Program-made: the position numbers and the translations under genes
In this document: positions 1 through 8,872 of the stretch, one piece after another
Layout: each line of letters begins with the position of its first letter
Position numbering within the stretch: position 1 is the first letter of the stretch
Origin: Methanomicrobiales archaeon
GTDB taxonomy: Archaea > Halobacteriota > Methanomicrobia > Methanomicrobiales > Methanospirillaceae
Reading direction: 5' to 3'
NCBI GenBank assembly: GCA_022841205.1
Contig: JALHCK010000001.1
Location: forward strand, 1-64,000
Length of the DNA stretch: 64,000 nt
The notes under the pieces: model-generated
The model's database searches: none
Told to the model about the DNA's origin: nothing
The model's input: only the letters and a program-made list of their open reading frames with translations

Positions 1-987
1 GTTCACACCGACACCCGGCCTCCCGATGTTGCCGCACAGCATGGAGAGATTGCCCATCGAGCGGACATTGTCGGTACCTGTTGTCAGTTCCGTAATTCCG
101 AGACAGTAGATTATGACCGCGTTCTTGGCTTTTGCATACGTCCGGGCAAATTCCTTGACTTTCTCAGTCGGCACACCAGTGATATGCTCAGCTTCTGCAT
201 ATTTCTCGACAGTCTTTTTCAGGTCTTCGAATCCCTTGGTCCGGGTCTTGATGAACTCCTTGTCATGCAGATCCTCCTTGATGATCCAGTACATCATCGA
301 GTTGGCAAGCGCGATGTGTGTGGAGGGGTTGAACCGGATCCAGTCGTCGGCAAGCCGGGCCGTTGGCGAGTACCGGGGATCGAGGACGATGATCGGGATG
401 CCTTTCTTCTTTGCCTGGGCTACCCGCCGGCCTGCCAGCGGGTGCGCCTCGACAGCGTTCGAGCCCCACATGACGATCAGGTCGGCGTTCAGGACGTCCT
501 CGAAGGGGTTTGTTGCCGCTCCCGACCCAAACGAGAGCGAGAGTCCTGCGACCGATGGCCCATGACAGATACGGGCGCAGTTGTCGACATTGTTGGTCTT
601 GAAGGCGACCCGGGCGAGCTTCTGCATGATGTAGCATTCTTCGTTCGGCGTCCGGCAGGAGACCTGGAATCCGAGCGACTTTGGCCCGTGCTTGTCGGAT
701 ATCTCCTTGAACTTCTTTGCCATCAGGTCGAGGGCCTCGTCCCAGCTGGCGTCAACGAACTTCCCATTCTTCTTGATCTTCGGTTTCGTCAGCCGGTCAG
801 GGCTGTGGATGAACTCATCGCAGGTCGCGCCTTTGGGGCAGAGTTTCCCCTCGTTTACCGGGCTCCTTTGCGAAGGTTCGACACCAACCACCTTCTCATT
901 CTGCACAACCAGATTGAGTGCACACCCTACTCCGCAGTACGGGCAGGTGGTAGTGACATATTTCAACAGTGAATCGTCTTTCGTCAT
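1..987 (-). CDS. fdhA: Formate dehydrogenase alpha subunit, N-terminal part (runs off window)
   Basis: Catalytic Mo/W-bis-pyranopterin subunit that oxidises formate, in methanogens feeding electrons to F420 or heterodisulfide reductase. The first 329 codons are present and the frame stays open to base 1, so the C-terminus lies outside. Cys15, Cys18, Cys22 and Cys50 form the N-terminal [4Fe-4S] motif. The motif NCARICHGPSV places the metal-ligand residue at Cys141, so this is a cysteine and not a selenocysteine enzyme. ATG at 987 follows a GGTGA ribosome site. It is divergent from an FmdE-like gene and close to fdhD and moeA, which activate this enzyme class. Confidence 0.95.
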   Translation of the reverse strand, partial: MTKDDSLLKYVTTTCPYCGVGCALNLVVQNEKVVGVEPSQRSPVNEGKLCPKGATCDEFIHSPDRLTKPKIKKNGKFVDASWDEALDLMAKKFKEISDKHGPKSLGFQVSCRTPNEECYIMQKLARVAFKTNNVDNCARICHGPSVAGLSLSFGSGAATNPFEDVLNADLIVMWGSNAVEAHPLAGRRVAQAKKKGIPIIVLDPRYSPTARLADDWIRFNPSTHIALANSMMYWIIKEDLHDKEFIKTRTKGFEDLKKTVEKYAEAEHITGVPTEKVKEFARTYAKAKNAVIIYCLGITELTTGTDNVRSMGNLSMLCGNIGRPGVGVN

Positions 988-1067
988 AACTTCACCATAG
1001 AACGTTTTCCGGAAAATCCGGAAAATTTGGTTTAACTTTTTTATACAGTTAATAACTTATCACAATA

Positions 1068-1076
1068 TTATATAAA
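1068..1076 (-). promoter_or_regulatory. Putative TATA box of fdhA
   Basis: On the minus strand this reads TTTATATAA, about 80 bases before the fdhA ATG, in a 230-base AT-rich divergent region. The motif is nearly symmetrical, so it could also serve the plus-strand FmdE-like gene. A transcript start about 25 bases downstream would give fdhA a leader of roughly 55 bases. Inferred from motif and spacing only. Confidence 0.45.
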
Positions 1077-1217
1077 TTTTAATAAATCTGTTTTATTGGT
1101 TAAAATACTCATGTTAACCATATATAGAAGGCGCCGGATATATCCAGGTATATCGAGTTGGCAATCATTGAAGGTCCTTTCCAAATCATTATTTCTGAAC
1201 ATGCCCCTCGAATAGTT

Positions 1218-1865
1218 ATGCAGTATCCGAAGGACAGCCGTCCGGTTGGCGACCTGCGAAGTAATATGGATGCATATGGAATCTCTGCCGAACTCCAGAA
1301 CCAGTTTACCAGGAGCATTACATTTCATGGCATCACGGCGCCGGGAGTTTTCATTGCAGTCTTCATGGTGGACTACTGCCTTGAACTTCTAGGAGCACAT
1401 CCGCGGGAACGACTCTATGCTATCTCCGAAACCTACCGGTGCGTGCCCGACCCGGTTCAGGTCGTCACGGGGTGTACGTTTGGCAATCACCGCCTGCAGG
1501 TCATCCCCATCGGAAAATTTGCTTTGACCATGAATCGTCCCGCTGATACCCCCGAAACCGAAGGTGTGCGGGTTTACGTCGATGCTGATAAACTGAAGGA
1601 CTTTCCGCTCATCAATGCTTGGTATACGCACAGCCCCGGGTTCAGCAGCCTGAATATGATCTATCCACTCATCGATGAGATACTAAAGGCAGGAAGGGAT
1701 ATTCTCTCTGTCCAGCGGGTCAGGGTCCACGTCCCCCTCAAGCAGTCATGGAAATCGGTACGGTGCAGCTCCTGCGGTGAACTTGTCCCCGATATGATGG
1801 TCGAAGGCAAGGTGTGCAGAGGATGCGGCCCGGCCTCGTATTACGAGGTGATTTCACCCTGCTGA
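1218..1865 (+). CDS. FmdE-family protein (paralogue 1)
   Basis: 215-residue protein with an FmdE N-terminal domain (about residues 20-150) and a C-terminal zinc ribbon of two CxxC pairs (CSSC, CRGC). The family is named after a protein found with molybdenum formylmethanofuran dehydrogenase; its biochemical role is unsettled. Compared with the usual HGHxCPG metal site, this protein reads HGITAPG, so one His and the Cys are lost, but Cys75 and Cys86 (GCT) remain. The start at 1218 was chosen because it aligns with the paralogue at 3034; a TTG at 1158 in the same frame would add 20 residues without a counterpart there. The neighbours suggest a Mo/W-enzyme role (inference). Confidence 0.85.
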   Translation: MQYPKDSRPVGDLRSNMDAYGISAELQNQFTRSITFHGITAPGVFIAVFMVDYCLELLGAHPRERLYAISETYRCVPDPVQVVTGCTFGNHRLQVIPIGKFALTMNRPADTPETEGVRVYVDADKLKDFPLINAWYTHSPGFSSLNMIYPLIDEILKAGRDILSVQRVRVHVPLKQSWKSVRCSSCGELVPDMMVEGKVCRGCGPASYYEVISPC

Positions 1866-2018
1866 TATCCTCAATTGCTCGTGGGATATGGGTTATTAAG
1901 AAAATCCCTGCAAAAGAACATAGAGCATTGGTTTCTTTTGAAATACCGTTTGGATTCACATCTCATCGGGTACATAACTTCTTCAATACCGAAGCATGCA
2001 TTCCACCTCCCAGCGATT

Positions 2019-2756
2019 TTATTCCATTCTCAAACGGGAAAATGATACCTTGCGAACACCCTCAAACTGCTGGAAGTTAGCGCCCTGCGAGACGTACTGC
2101 ATCACGCACCGTTCATCAATGACCCGGGAGCCGGCAATAATCCCAGCCCCATGCTCAAAGAGTACCGGTGAAAGCGGGGTGCTCGGTCCTAGGACCATAA
2201 CCAGTGCATCCGGGCGGCACAGGGAAAGCAGGTCATCGAGTGTATGATTGATCAGGGCACTTCCGGTGATGGCTACAACGTCAGCCTTTGGAATGAGGTC
2301 GGGTGCAGATTCAGAAGGGTTATCGTCTCCGAATGGGTTTTGTTCGATCACCCAGAGGGCCCCGACCTTTTTCCGGAGCTTCGGGATGAAGGGAAAATGG
2401 CCTACCAGGGCCACGGTTTTCCCACGCCCCCGTTCTTCCAGTATCTGTGACGCATTGATGTCAACTGTGTTGTTATCATCGACTGGCAGGAGCGAGTTGA
2501 TGGCTGCGACACCGATACCCGCTTCCAGCGGGTTATCTGAGAGAGCATACAGAGCAAGTTCCCGGGCACTCTTCAGATGAAGGCGTCCTGCATTGCGTAC
2601 CGGGGCCTCATGATGCGTATGAGGGTTGCAGGGTGCGATTGTGCTGGCAAGGCCGCAGTACCGGCTGCACACCATAGTCCAGTGTGCACCCACAAGGACG
2701 TTCCGCACGGGCGCGTCTTCCTGGAAACTGGCCAGGATATCGGTGAGAATGGTCAT
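2019..2756 (-). CDS. DUF4213/DUF364 putative heavy-metal chelation protein
   Basis: 245 residues. The N-terminal part (about 5-90) looks like DUF4213, an enolase-N-like domain, and residues 100-240 match DUF364, a Rossmann-like domain with the family phrase VLGPSTPLSP followed by a GxxxxAG stretch. The family has been proposed to bind or chelate metal, without proven chemistry. GGAG sits 10 bases before the ATG. It lies between two FmdE-like genes and near fdhA, fdhD and moeA, so a role in Mo/W supply or cofactor insertion is a reasonable inference. Confidence 0.85.
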   Translation of the reverse strand: MTILTDILASFQEDAPVRNVLVGAHWTMVCSRYCGLASTIAPCNPHTHHEAPVRNAGRLHLKSARELALYALSDNPLEAGIGVAAINSLLPVDDNNTVDINASQILEERGRGKTVALVGHFPFIPKLRKKVGALWVIEQNPFGDDNPSESAPDLIPKADVVAITGSALINHTLDDLLSLCRPDALVMVLGPSTPLSPVLFEHGAGIIAGSRVIDERCVMQYVSQGANFQQFEGVRKVSFSRLRME

Positions 2757-3033
2757 ATGATATACTGTCTCCTACACGGTCTATTGGATCATATCTCTTA
2801 TCAATCTCATTTCAGACTCATCAGCTCGATTCTGATGAATTCCGGCGGGTTCAGCCTCTCATTCCCCGCCGACTCAAATCCTTCTGTACATCCAGCGATC
2901 ACAACGATTCAGGACGGAGACCTTCATGGGGAACCAATCCTGGAGATCTTTATACAGATATGCCTGATTCGACCATTAACCTGACGAATTTAACAATAAC
3001 AAACTATTTAGCCGTTTTGATTGATATTTCACC

Positions 3034-3672
3034 ATGCAGATGGTAACAGAATATTCCAACAGGGAAGTATCCGAACGCCTCGTTGCTGCAGGAATAAAAC
3101 CGGAATTGCGGGAATTCTTCAATGCATGCATCGATTTCCATACATATGCTGCCCCAGGTCTCCTGATCGGGGTTTTCATGGTGGACTATGCCCTTGAATT
3201 GCTGGGAAAAAAGCCAACCGATCGGATTTATGTTACCTGTGAAACGCACAAATGCCTTCCGGATCCACCCCAGGTTATCATGCATGCAACGATCGGGAAT
3301 CACCGGCTTCGAGTTCTCCCAATCGGTAAGTTTGCCCTCACCCTGACCCCTTTTTCCGCGAATGAGTACGCGGAAGGGGTGCGGGTATACGTTGATCGGA
3401 AGAAACTTGAGAAATACCGGGTCTTGGCGCTCTGGTTCGACAACAGTCCTGATTTCAAGGCCGGATCCATGAAACGCCAGGTGGTTGACGAGATCCTCAC
3501 TGCTGGGAAAGATATCCTCTCGTTTGATCGGATCAGGCTGAAAGTAACCCACAAAAAGAAATGGCGCTCGGCAACCTGTCCTTCTTGTGGCGAGCAGGTA
3601 CCCGAAGACCTGATGGAAGGGGAAAAGTGCGTTGGATGCGGCAGCCTTGCTTATTACGAGAAATGCCAATAA
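3034..3672 (+). CDS. FmdE-family protein (paralogue 2)
   Basis: 212 residues with the same layout as the gene at 1218: an FmdE N-terminal domain then a CPSC/CVGC zinc ribbon. The two align over their whole length. The metal site is more degenerate here: HTYAAPG replaces HGHxCPG, and the GCT motif is HAT, so the third expected cysteine is gone while Cys74 stays. A TATA-like run AACTATTTA lies about 28 bases before the ATG with no Shine-Dalgarno, consistent with a leaderless transcript. The TsaA-FmdE fusion follows at once, so the two are probably co-transcribed. Confidence 0.85.
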   Translation: MQMVTEYSNREVSERLVAAGIKPELREFFNACIDFHTYAAPGLLIGVFMVDYALELLGKKPTDRIYVTCETHKCLPDPPQVIMHATIGNHRLRVLPIGKFALTLTPFSANEYAEGVRVYVDRKKLEKYRVLALWFDNSPDFKAGSMKRQVVDEILTAGKDILSFDRIRLKVTHKKKWRSATCPSCGEQVPEDLMEGEKCVGCGSLAYYEKCQ

Positions 3673-3714
3673 TATCGCATCACCATGACCGTGCCCTCAG
3701 AAGGAGAGGAAACG

Positions 3715-4551
3715 GTGAGCGGCCTGCTGGATCTGGTACCTGTCGGAGTGGTCCGTTCACCCATCAGGAACAGGGCAGAAATGCCGTTGCAGGGAGTGCA
3801 TGGTGAAATCGTCATTTTTCCTACATATCGGGAAGCCCTTGACGGGATCGATAGCAATTCCCACCTGATCCTCATCGGCTGGATGCACCACGCAAAAAGG
3901 GACGTGCTTACGGCACGGGCCCGAAAAGTTGCCCCAGATCTTCCAGAGAAAGGTGTATTTGCATTGAGATCCCCCTCGCGCCCGAACCCTCTTTCCTTCA
4001 GTGTGGTTCGGCTTGTTAAGAGAAGGAATGAGGGGGTCCTCACCGTGAGTCTCCTCGATCTGATCGATGGAACGCCGATCATTGACATCAAGCCCTACCA
4101 GCCGGGATGGGACGCCGTCTTCTCAGCAACCACCCATGATCGCTCGGAAAAGATACTGAAGATGGGGCCCGCCCGATACCGCGAGAGCCTGATCCGTGAG
4201 GCTGTCAATTACCATGGCGAATGGTGCAGTGGTGCAGCAATGGCGGTGCGCATCTCGGAAAAAGCCACGGAACTTGCAGGGGGAGATTTGCGGAGGCAGG
4301 CCATCTCCATCGATCCCGGCACAAATCCCTGCCGGGCAGATAGTCTTATTGGCATCACCGGATCACGGCCTGGAAACGGGCGCCTCGTCATCAGCCAAAG
4401 TAGGGTAATCCGGAATCAGCTGGACCAGGTTACATTTTTTGGCCATGGCAGGGCGTGGGTTTTTACCATAAAGCCTGTCAATCTCTCACCGGAAGGCGTA
4501 ATCGAATCGCCCGAAAAAGACCTGTTTTTTCTGGAGACGCTCCCACGATAG
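3715..4551 (+). CDS. TsaA/TrmO-domain protein fused to an FmdE-like domain
   Basis: Two-domain protein. The first about 135 residues match TsaA/TrmO (COG1720), which in bacteria methylates t6A37 of tRNA with S-adenosylmethionine; the motif RSPSRPNPLSFS is intact. The last about 110 residues resemble the FmdE N-terminal domain, with HGEWCSG keeping a His and Cys of the metal site and a later CRAD...GSRPGNG segment. The GTG at 3715 was preferred because GGAGAGG sits just upstream; an in-frame ATG at 3685 has no ribosome site. The FmdE partner and the metal-gene context argue that the substrate may not be tRNA (inference). Confidence 0.85.
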   Translation: MSGLLDLVPVGVVRSPIRNRAEMPLQGVHGEIVIFPTYREALDGIDSNSHLILIGWMHHAKRDVLTARARKVAPDLPEKGVFALRSPSRPNPLSFSVVRLVKRRNEGVLTVSLLDLIDGTPIIDIKPYQPGWDAVFSATTHDRSEKILKMGPARYRESLIREAVNYHGEWCSGAAMAVRISEKATELAGGDLRRQAISIDPGTNPCRADSLIGITGSRPGNGRLVISQSRVIRNQLDQVTFFGHGRAWVFTIKPVNLSPEGVIESPEKDLFFLETLPR

Positions 4552-4566
4552 ATGAGACCGGGAGGA

Positions 4567-5373
4567 TCAGAACCGAATCCTCTCCGGGGCGCTGTAAATA
4601 ACCATCCGGGGAGGCCGCACAAAGCCTGCCAGGGTCAGATCCACCTGCCGGGCAAGATCGATGCCTGCCGCTGATGGGGCATTATTGGTTACTACAATGG
4701 GGATACCGGAACGCCAGATCTTGCTCACCATGCCGGCAGGCATCCTCCCTGAACAGCTGACAAAAGTCCGGCTTAGATCGGTTCCGGAGAGGATGGCCTT
4801 TCCGATTACCTTATCAACGGAATTATGACGTCCCATATCTTCTGCGTGAGCTACCACATGCCCACTGGTATCGAAGAGGACGGTGCAGTGTGTTCCTCCT
4901 GTCAGTTTCCAGAGGACAGCATGATCGTTTAGGCAGTTCATTGCAGAGAAGATAGTATCCCGGGACACGTGGGCAGCGGAGATGATCTTGTTCCGGAACT
5001 CAGATCCATCAACAACCATACCGCTACCACCCGAAGTCAGCAGTGCCCGATTCCGTGAGAGCATCTGCTCATCAAAACCGGTGACAGTAACTGCGATATC
5101 GGGGGGAGAGATCCGGATGGCTTCGATCTGGTCCGCATGCTGAATTATTCCTTCGCTGATCACATGTCCGCAGGCAAATTCTGCAAAGTCGGCCGGACTC
5201 ATCATCTGTGTCGCCAGCTTATAACCGTTCACTATCAGCCGGATGGGTTGTTCATGACAGACGGTTACATTCTGCTGAACCAGATCCCCGTTTTCGTAGA
5301 CAAGGACTTCATAGTCGAGGGTTAGAAAGTGCGGGGTATCACCTGTAACTTCAATGCGAGGACGATGGGCCAT
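4567..5373 (-). CDS. fdhD: FdhD-family formate dehydrogenase accessory protein
   Basis: FdhD carries sulfur from a cysteine desulfurase to the bis-pyranopterin cofactor of formate dehydrogenase. 268 residues, normal length. The family signature GRHNSVDKVIG (about 181-191) and the C-terminal GFVRPPRMVIYSAPERI are clear. The CxxC pair essential in the E. coli protein is missing: that position reads TSGGSGM (115-118 is GGSG). Cys163 (GGTHC) and Cys207 (SCSGR) are present instead and are shared with the second copy at 49389. Convergent with the TsaA-FmdE gene, divergent from moeA. Confidence 0.93.
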   Translation of the reverse strand: MAHRPRIEVTGDTPHFLTLDYEVLVYENGDLVQQNVTVCHEQPIRLIVNGYKLATQMMSPADFAEFACGHVISEGIIQHADQIEAIRISPPDIAVTVTGFDEQMLSRNRALLTSGGSGMVVDGSEFRNKIISAAHVSRDTIFSAMNCLNDHAVLWKLTGGTHCTVLFDTSGHVVAHAEDMGRHNSVDKVIGKAILSGTDLSRTFVSCSGRMPAGMVSKIWRSGIPIVVTNNAPSAAGIDLARQVDLTLAGFVRPPRMVIYSAPERIRF

Positions 5374-5397
5374 AATCCATGAAGTTAAGTAATCCTT

Positions 5398-5406
5398 TAT
5401 TATAAA
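5398..5406 (-). promoter_or_regulatory. Putative TATA box of fdhD
   Basis: The minus strand reads TTTATAATAAA about 27 bases before the fdhD ATG. This spacing puts the transcript start at or next to the ATG, and no Shine-Dalgarno is seen, so a leaderless transcript is likely. Inferred from motif and distance. Confidence 0.45.
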
Positions 5407-5533
5407 TGTTCAGGGTTGACCAAATCCTCAGTCACAAGCAATTCTGATAATATAATTAAGTAGTGAATGAAATTAATATGTAGTGATTTACAGTGCAGAG
5501 GCGCCTGGTGGATAACCCTGCTCACCTCCGGAG

Positions 5534-7405
5534 ATGCGCATGAAACGCCGATACTTCTCCCTCACCTCGTTTGAAGATGCGATTCGGATTATGAAAGAAA
5601 CATTCCCAGCTCCCGGAGTGACAGAACGGATACCCCTTGAGCAGGCTGTCGGAAGGGTTATTGCCGAACCGGTTTATGCACCGTACTCGGTCCCGGAAGT
5701 GAACCTGTCCGTCATGGACGGAATCGCCGTGCGGAGTGCGGATACCCAGGGGGCGATGGACCGGAATCCTGTAACCCTCGAACACTTCCAGCGGGTCAAT
5801 ACCGGGCAGGTCATTCCTCAGGGTTATGACGCGGTCATCATGATAGAGGATGTCTGGCTTGGCGATGGAACCTGCAGGGTCCGGAAATCAGCTTTTCCTG
5901 GACAATTCATCAGGCCCGCTGGAGAAGATATCCGAAAAGGGGAACTGGTCCTTCCCCGCAGCCATATTGTGCGGCCCTTTGACATCGGGGCACTGGCAAC
6001 CTATGGGATTACAAACCTGCTGGTGAGTTCGGTGTCCATCGGTCTCATTCCCATCGGTGATGAACTGGTTCCACCCGGGGCCAGGCCAAAACCAGGGGGT
6101 GCCGTAGAGAGCAATACCCTCTTTGCACGCCACTACTTTTCCGGAATGGGTGCAACCTGTTACCGCTACCCGATTACCTGGGACGATCCTGAATCGATCA
6201 CCACCGCCCTCTCCCTGGCAATCGAGGAACATGAACTGGTCCTCCTCTTCGGGGGTTCTTCAGCCGGTACCAGGGATTATGCGGACCAGGTGATTTCATC
6301 GTGCGGGACTCTCCTCTTTCACGGTGTGGGAATGAAGCCGGGAACACCGGTGATGCTTGGTTCTGTTGAGGGCAAACCCGTATTTGGCGTGCCGGGATTT
6401 CCAATTGCAGCAGCCTGCGTAATCAAGGAATTCGTCGCCCGGCTCCTGGAATGGTGGGGTCTTGCACCCTACCCGATCTTCACAATAAAGGCAGAACTCG
6501 CCCAGCGGATCGCCTCTGATCTCGGTTACGAGGAGTTCGTGCAGATCTCAGCAGCCCGGGTCGGAAACCGTGTCTCCGTCATGCCCCATTCCCGGGGAAA
6601 TGGTGTCCAGATGTCCCTGGTGAGATCCGACGGCTTAATCCAGATTCCTGCTTCGTATGAAGGTTATGAAGCCGGCGAAGAAGTCTTCGTCCAGCTGACA
6701 ATACCACCGGCACATCTCGACAGGAACCTCCTGGTATGCGGTGCCAGGGACGAGTGCATCCATATCCTGGGGGATCTCCTTACCCCCCGGGGTTTCTCAC
6801 TCCATTGCTGCAATACCCTGGATTCGAGGGCACTTGTCACCTTGCGGGAAGGGAGGTGCCATGCCGCATCGGTTGCCCTGCCGCGGACCGGGTCATGGAT
6901 GGCATCCGATCTCTTCGATACTGCGGATGGAACAACCTTTATGAGAGTGACCGTCGCCGAGGCTGAGCTGGGACTCGCCTCCCGGAATGGGGTCGTACTC
7001 GATGATCTTACTGGGATTCGTTTCATCAACCGGGCACGGGGTCTCCCTGCCCGGACGCTCACCGATAAACTCTTACAATCTTCGGGCATCACGCCACAGG
7101 AGGTGCATGGGTATGAAACCCAGGCCAAGAGCGAAGAAGGTGTCATCACCGCCATACAGAACGATAGCGCCGATGCGGGTGTATGCCGGAAGAAAACAGC
7201 AGAGATAGCGAGCCTTTCCTGGACCCACCTGGGGTATGTATCCTACAACCTGGTGATTCCCCTGTCCTGTCTCGGGGACCCTGCAACAATCAGCATACTT
7301 GCGATCCTGAAATCCGGACTGTACAGGGACGCGGTTGATTGTATCGGCGGGTACTCGACTGCGGGAAGCGGTCAGGTATCCCCTGTTTTCCCGATGGTAA
7401 TGTGA
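5534..7405 (+). CDS. moeA: MoeA molybdopterin molybdenumtransferase fused to a PBP-like domain
   Basis: MoeA inserts molybdate or tungstate into adenylylated molybdopterin. Residues 1-170 form the MoeA N-terminal/linker region, 175-325 the MoCF domain (GGSSAGTRDY, VGMKPGTPV), and 330-400 the C-terminal domain. The last about 200 residues form a periplasmic-binding-protein-like domain (PF12727/COG1910 type), a fusion common in archaea and thought to bind oxyanion or act as a sensor. The start has GGAG 5 bases upstream and a second in-frame ATG at 5540. A TATA-like AATATAATTAAG lies at about 5448. Confidence 0.95.
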   Translation: MRMKRRYFSLTSFEDAIRIMKETFPAPGVTERIPLEQAVGRVIAEPVYAPYSVPEVNLSVMDGIAVRSADTQGAMDRNPVTLEHFQRVNTGQVIPQGYDAVIMIEDVWLGDGTCRVRKSAFPGQFIRPAGEDIRKGELVLPRSHIVRPFDIGALATYGITNLLVSSVSIGLIPIGDELVPPGARPKPGGAVESNTLFARHYFSGMGATCYRYPITWDDPESITTALSLAIEEHELVLLFGGSSAGTRDYADQVISSCGTLLFHGVGMKPGTPVMLGSVEGKPVFGVPGFPIAAACVIKEFVARLLEWWGLAPYPIFTIKAELAQRIASDLGYEEFVQISAARVGNRVSVMPHSRGNGVQMSLVRSDGLIQIPASYEGYEAGEEVFVQLTIPPAHLDRNLLVCGARDECIHILGDLLTPRGFSLHCCNTLDSRALVTLREGRCHAASVALPRTGSWMASDLFDTADGTTFMRVTVAEAELGLASRNGVVLDDLTGIRFINRARGLPARTLTDKLLQSSGITPQEVHGYETQAKSEEGVITAIQNDSADAGVCRKKTAEIASLSWTHLGYVSYNLVIPLSCLGDPATISILAILKSGLYRDAVDCIGGYSTAGSGQVSPVFPMVM

Positions 7406-7504
7406 AGGGATAACATGTACGAACTGTGACGCCATATAGAAAAAGCTATGTAAAGATATTTCAATGAATTTTTATAATAATTAATTACAAGATATTAATG
7501 CCAT

Positions 7505-8872
7505 ATGGAAGCGATGAGTCCCGATAGCCGGTATGATGATACTTCGCTATACCGTCTCGATCTGCGACTCGGCATCCCCTCAGCAAAGATAAATGGGGCC
7601 CTCGAGTGGTGGATTGGAGATCCTGGTTTGTGCAGGGACCCCGATCGTCATCCCTATATTGTCCTTGCAGAGATATCCCCTGGAGACTGGGGGGGTCAGC
7701 AGGACATTATGCAGGCTGTTGCCAGGAGTGCTGAAGCTTCCGGGCCAATCATGATATCGGTACATCAGGTGTCACATGTGCAACCAGAGCTGGCGGTTTC
7801 ATTTTACCAGGTCCTTCCCTCTCCAGGACTCCGGGCATTCGCCTTCCTCCTCTCCCGCAGCTGTCCCGTAGATATCCAACCAGGATCGTTAGTCGATCGC
7901 ATCGCCCGCGGAATTCCGGCACCCTTCACAATTGTCCCGCCTCTTCCCCCTGGCGATCCCCAGGTCCCTCCCCGCGGGTTAAAAAGTGAGAAAAAGGGCA
8001 TGGTGGTGAACAGGAATGAGGGGGAACGTGCCATTCCGATGGTCCGGACTCCTGAAGGACGAGATGGTCATCCGGTGCTCATCGAAATTCTCAGAATATG
8101 CCTCCGAAAAAACGGATCGCCAGTAGCAGAATACGATCTCTCGCAGAAGAAGTGGCTTGGCGCTTCAACATCGCATCTGAGGAAGAACGCCAGGTTATCC
8201 CTCCGCCGATTCAGGATTGGAAAGGGGTACCAGATGACCCGATCGGGGTTTCTGGAAGAACCCCAGATATACATAATGAGCGACCTCCATCTCGGTCATG
8301 TGAACGGCATCCTGCGCTATAAAAGACCATTTTTATCAAGTGATCCTGATGAAATGGACAGGATCCTCATAAGGAACTGGAACTGGACCGTAAAGGAGAA
8401 TGATGCCGTGATATTTCTCGGTGATCTGTCTTATATGAGCACAAAATCGCCCGAGTCTTATCTTGAGCGCTTGAAAGGACGCATGTTCTACATCGAAGGA
8501 AACCATGATCCCTACTACCCTTTCATGTCCCATTGCCTCCTCATGAGGTACAGGGGAATTCCGTACCTCTTCATTCACAATCCTGAGGAACTCGTCAAAC
8601 CGTTCGAAGGCTGGGTAATTCACGGGCATGTCCATAACAAGGATCTTGCCCGGTATCCCTTCTTCAACCCTCTTGAGAGAACCATAAATGTGAGTGCGGA
8701 GTTGATCGGATATTGCCCCATTTCACTGGACGAAATCCACGACCTTGTCATAGAGATGGACGAGGCCATTTCATTCCGCGACCTTTCCCTCCGGGACAGG
8801 ATATCGCCACATAGGAAAAAAACCACGGAACGCTGCCTGCCCGGACGGTGCTCGGATGCGGGTCAATCCTGA
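7505..8872 (+). CDS. Degenerate 2H-phosphoesterase-like domain fused to calcineurin-like phosphoesterase
   Basis: 455 residues. The C-terminal part (about 258-420) is a clear metallophosphoesterase with SDLHLGH, GDLSY, GNHD and HGHVH metal motifs. The first about 150 residues have the pattern of a LigT/2H RNA-ligase-like fold, but the HxT-type catalytic motif appears replaced (PYIVLAE), so that half is probably inactive; this assignment is inference. The middle contains AEYDLSQKKWL, a phrase I associate with this fused architecture. Substrate unknown. The stop codon overlaps the start of the siroheme-protein gene by 17 bases, indicating co-translation. Confidence 0.8.
   Translation: MEAMSPDSRYDDTSLYRLDLRLGIPSAKINGALEWWIGDPGLCRDPDRHPYIVLAEISPGDWGGQQDIMQAVARSAEASGPIMISVHQVSHVQPELAVSFYQVLPSPGLRAFAFLLSRSCPVDIQPGSLVDRIARGIPAPFTIVPPLPPGDPQVPPRGLKSEKKGMVVNRNEGERAIPMVRTPEGRDGHPVLIEILRICLRKNGSPVAEYDLSQKKWLGASTSHLRKNARLSLRRFRIGKGYQMTRSGFLEEPQIYIMSDLHLGHVNGILRYKRPFLSSDPDEMDRILIRNWNWTVKENDAVIFLGDLSYMSTKSPESYLERLKGRMFYIEGNHDPYYPFMSHCLLMRYRGIPYLFIHNPEELVKPFEGWVIHGHVHNKDLARYPFFNPLERTINVSAELIGYCPISLDEIHDLVIEMDEAISFRDLSLRDRISPHRKKTTERCLPGRCSDAGQS

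Noticed and set aside
113..972. Several overlapping plus-strand frames opposite fdhA
   Set aside because: They are mirror frames of the strongly conserved fdhA coding strand and resemble no protein family.
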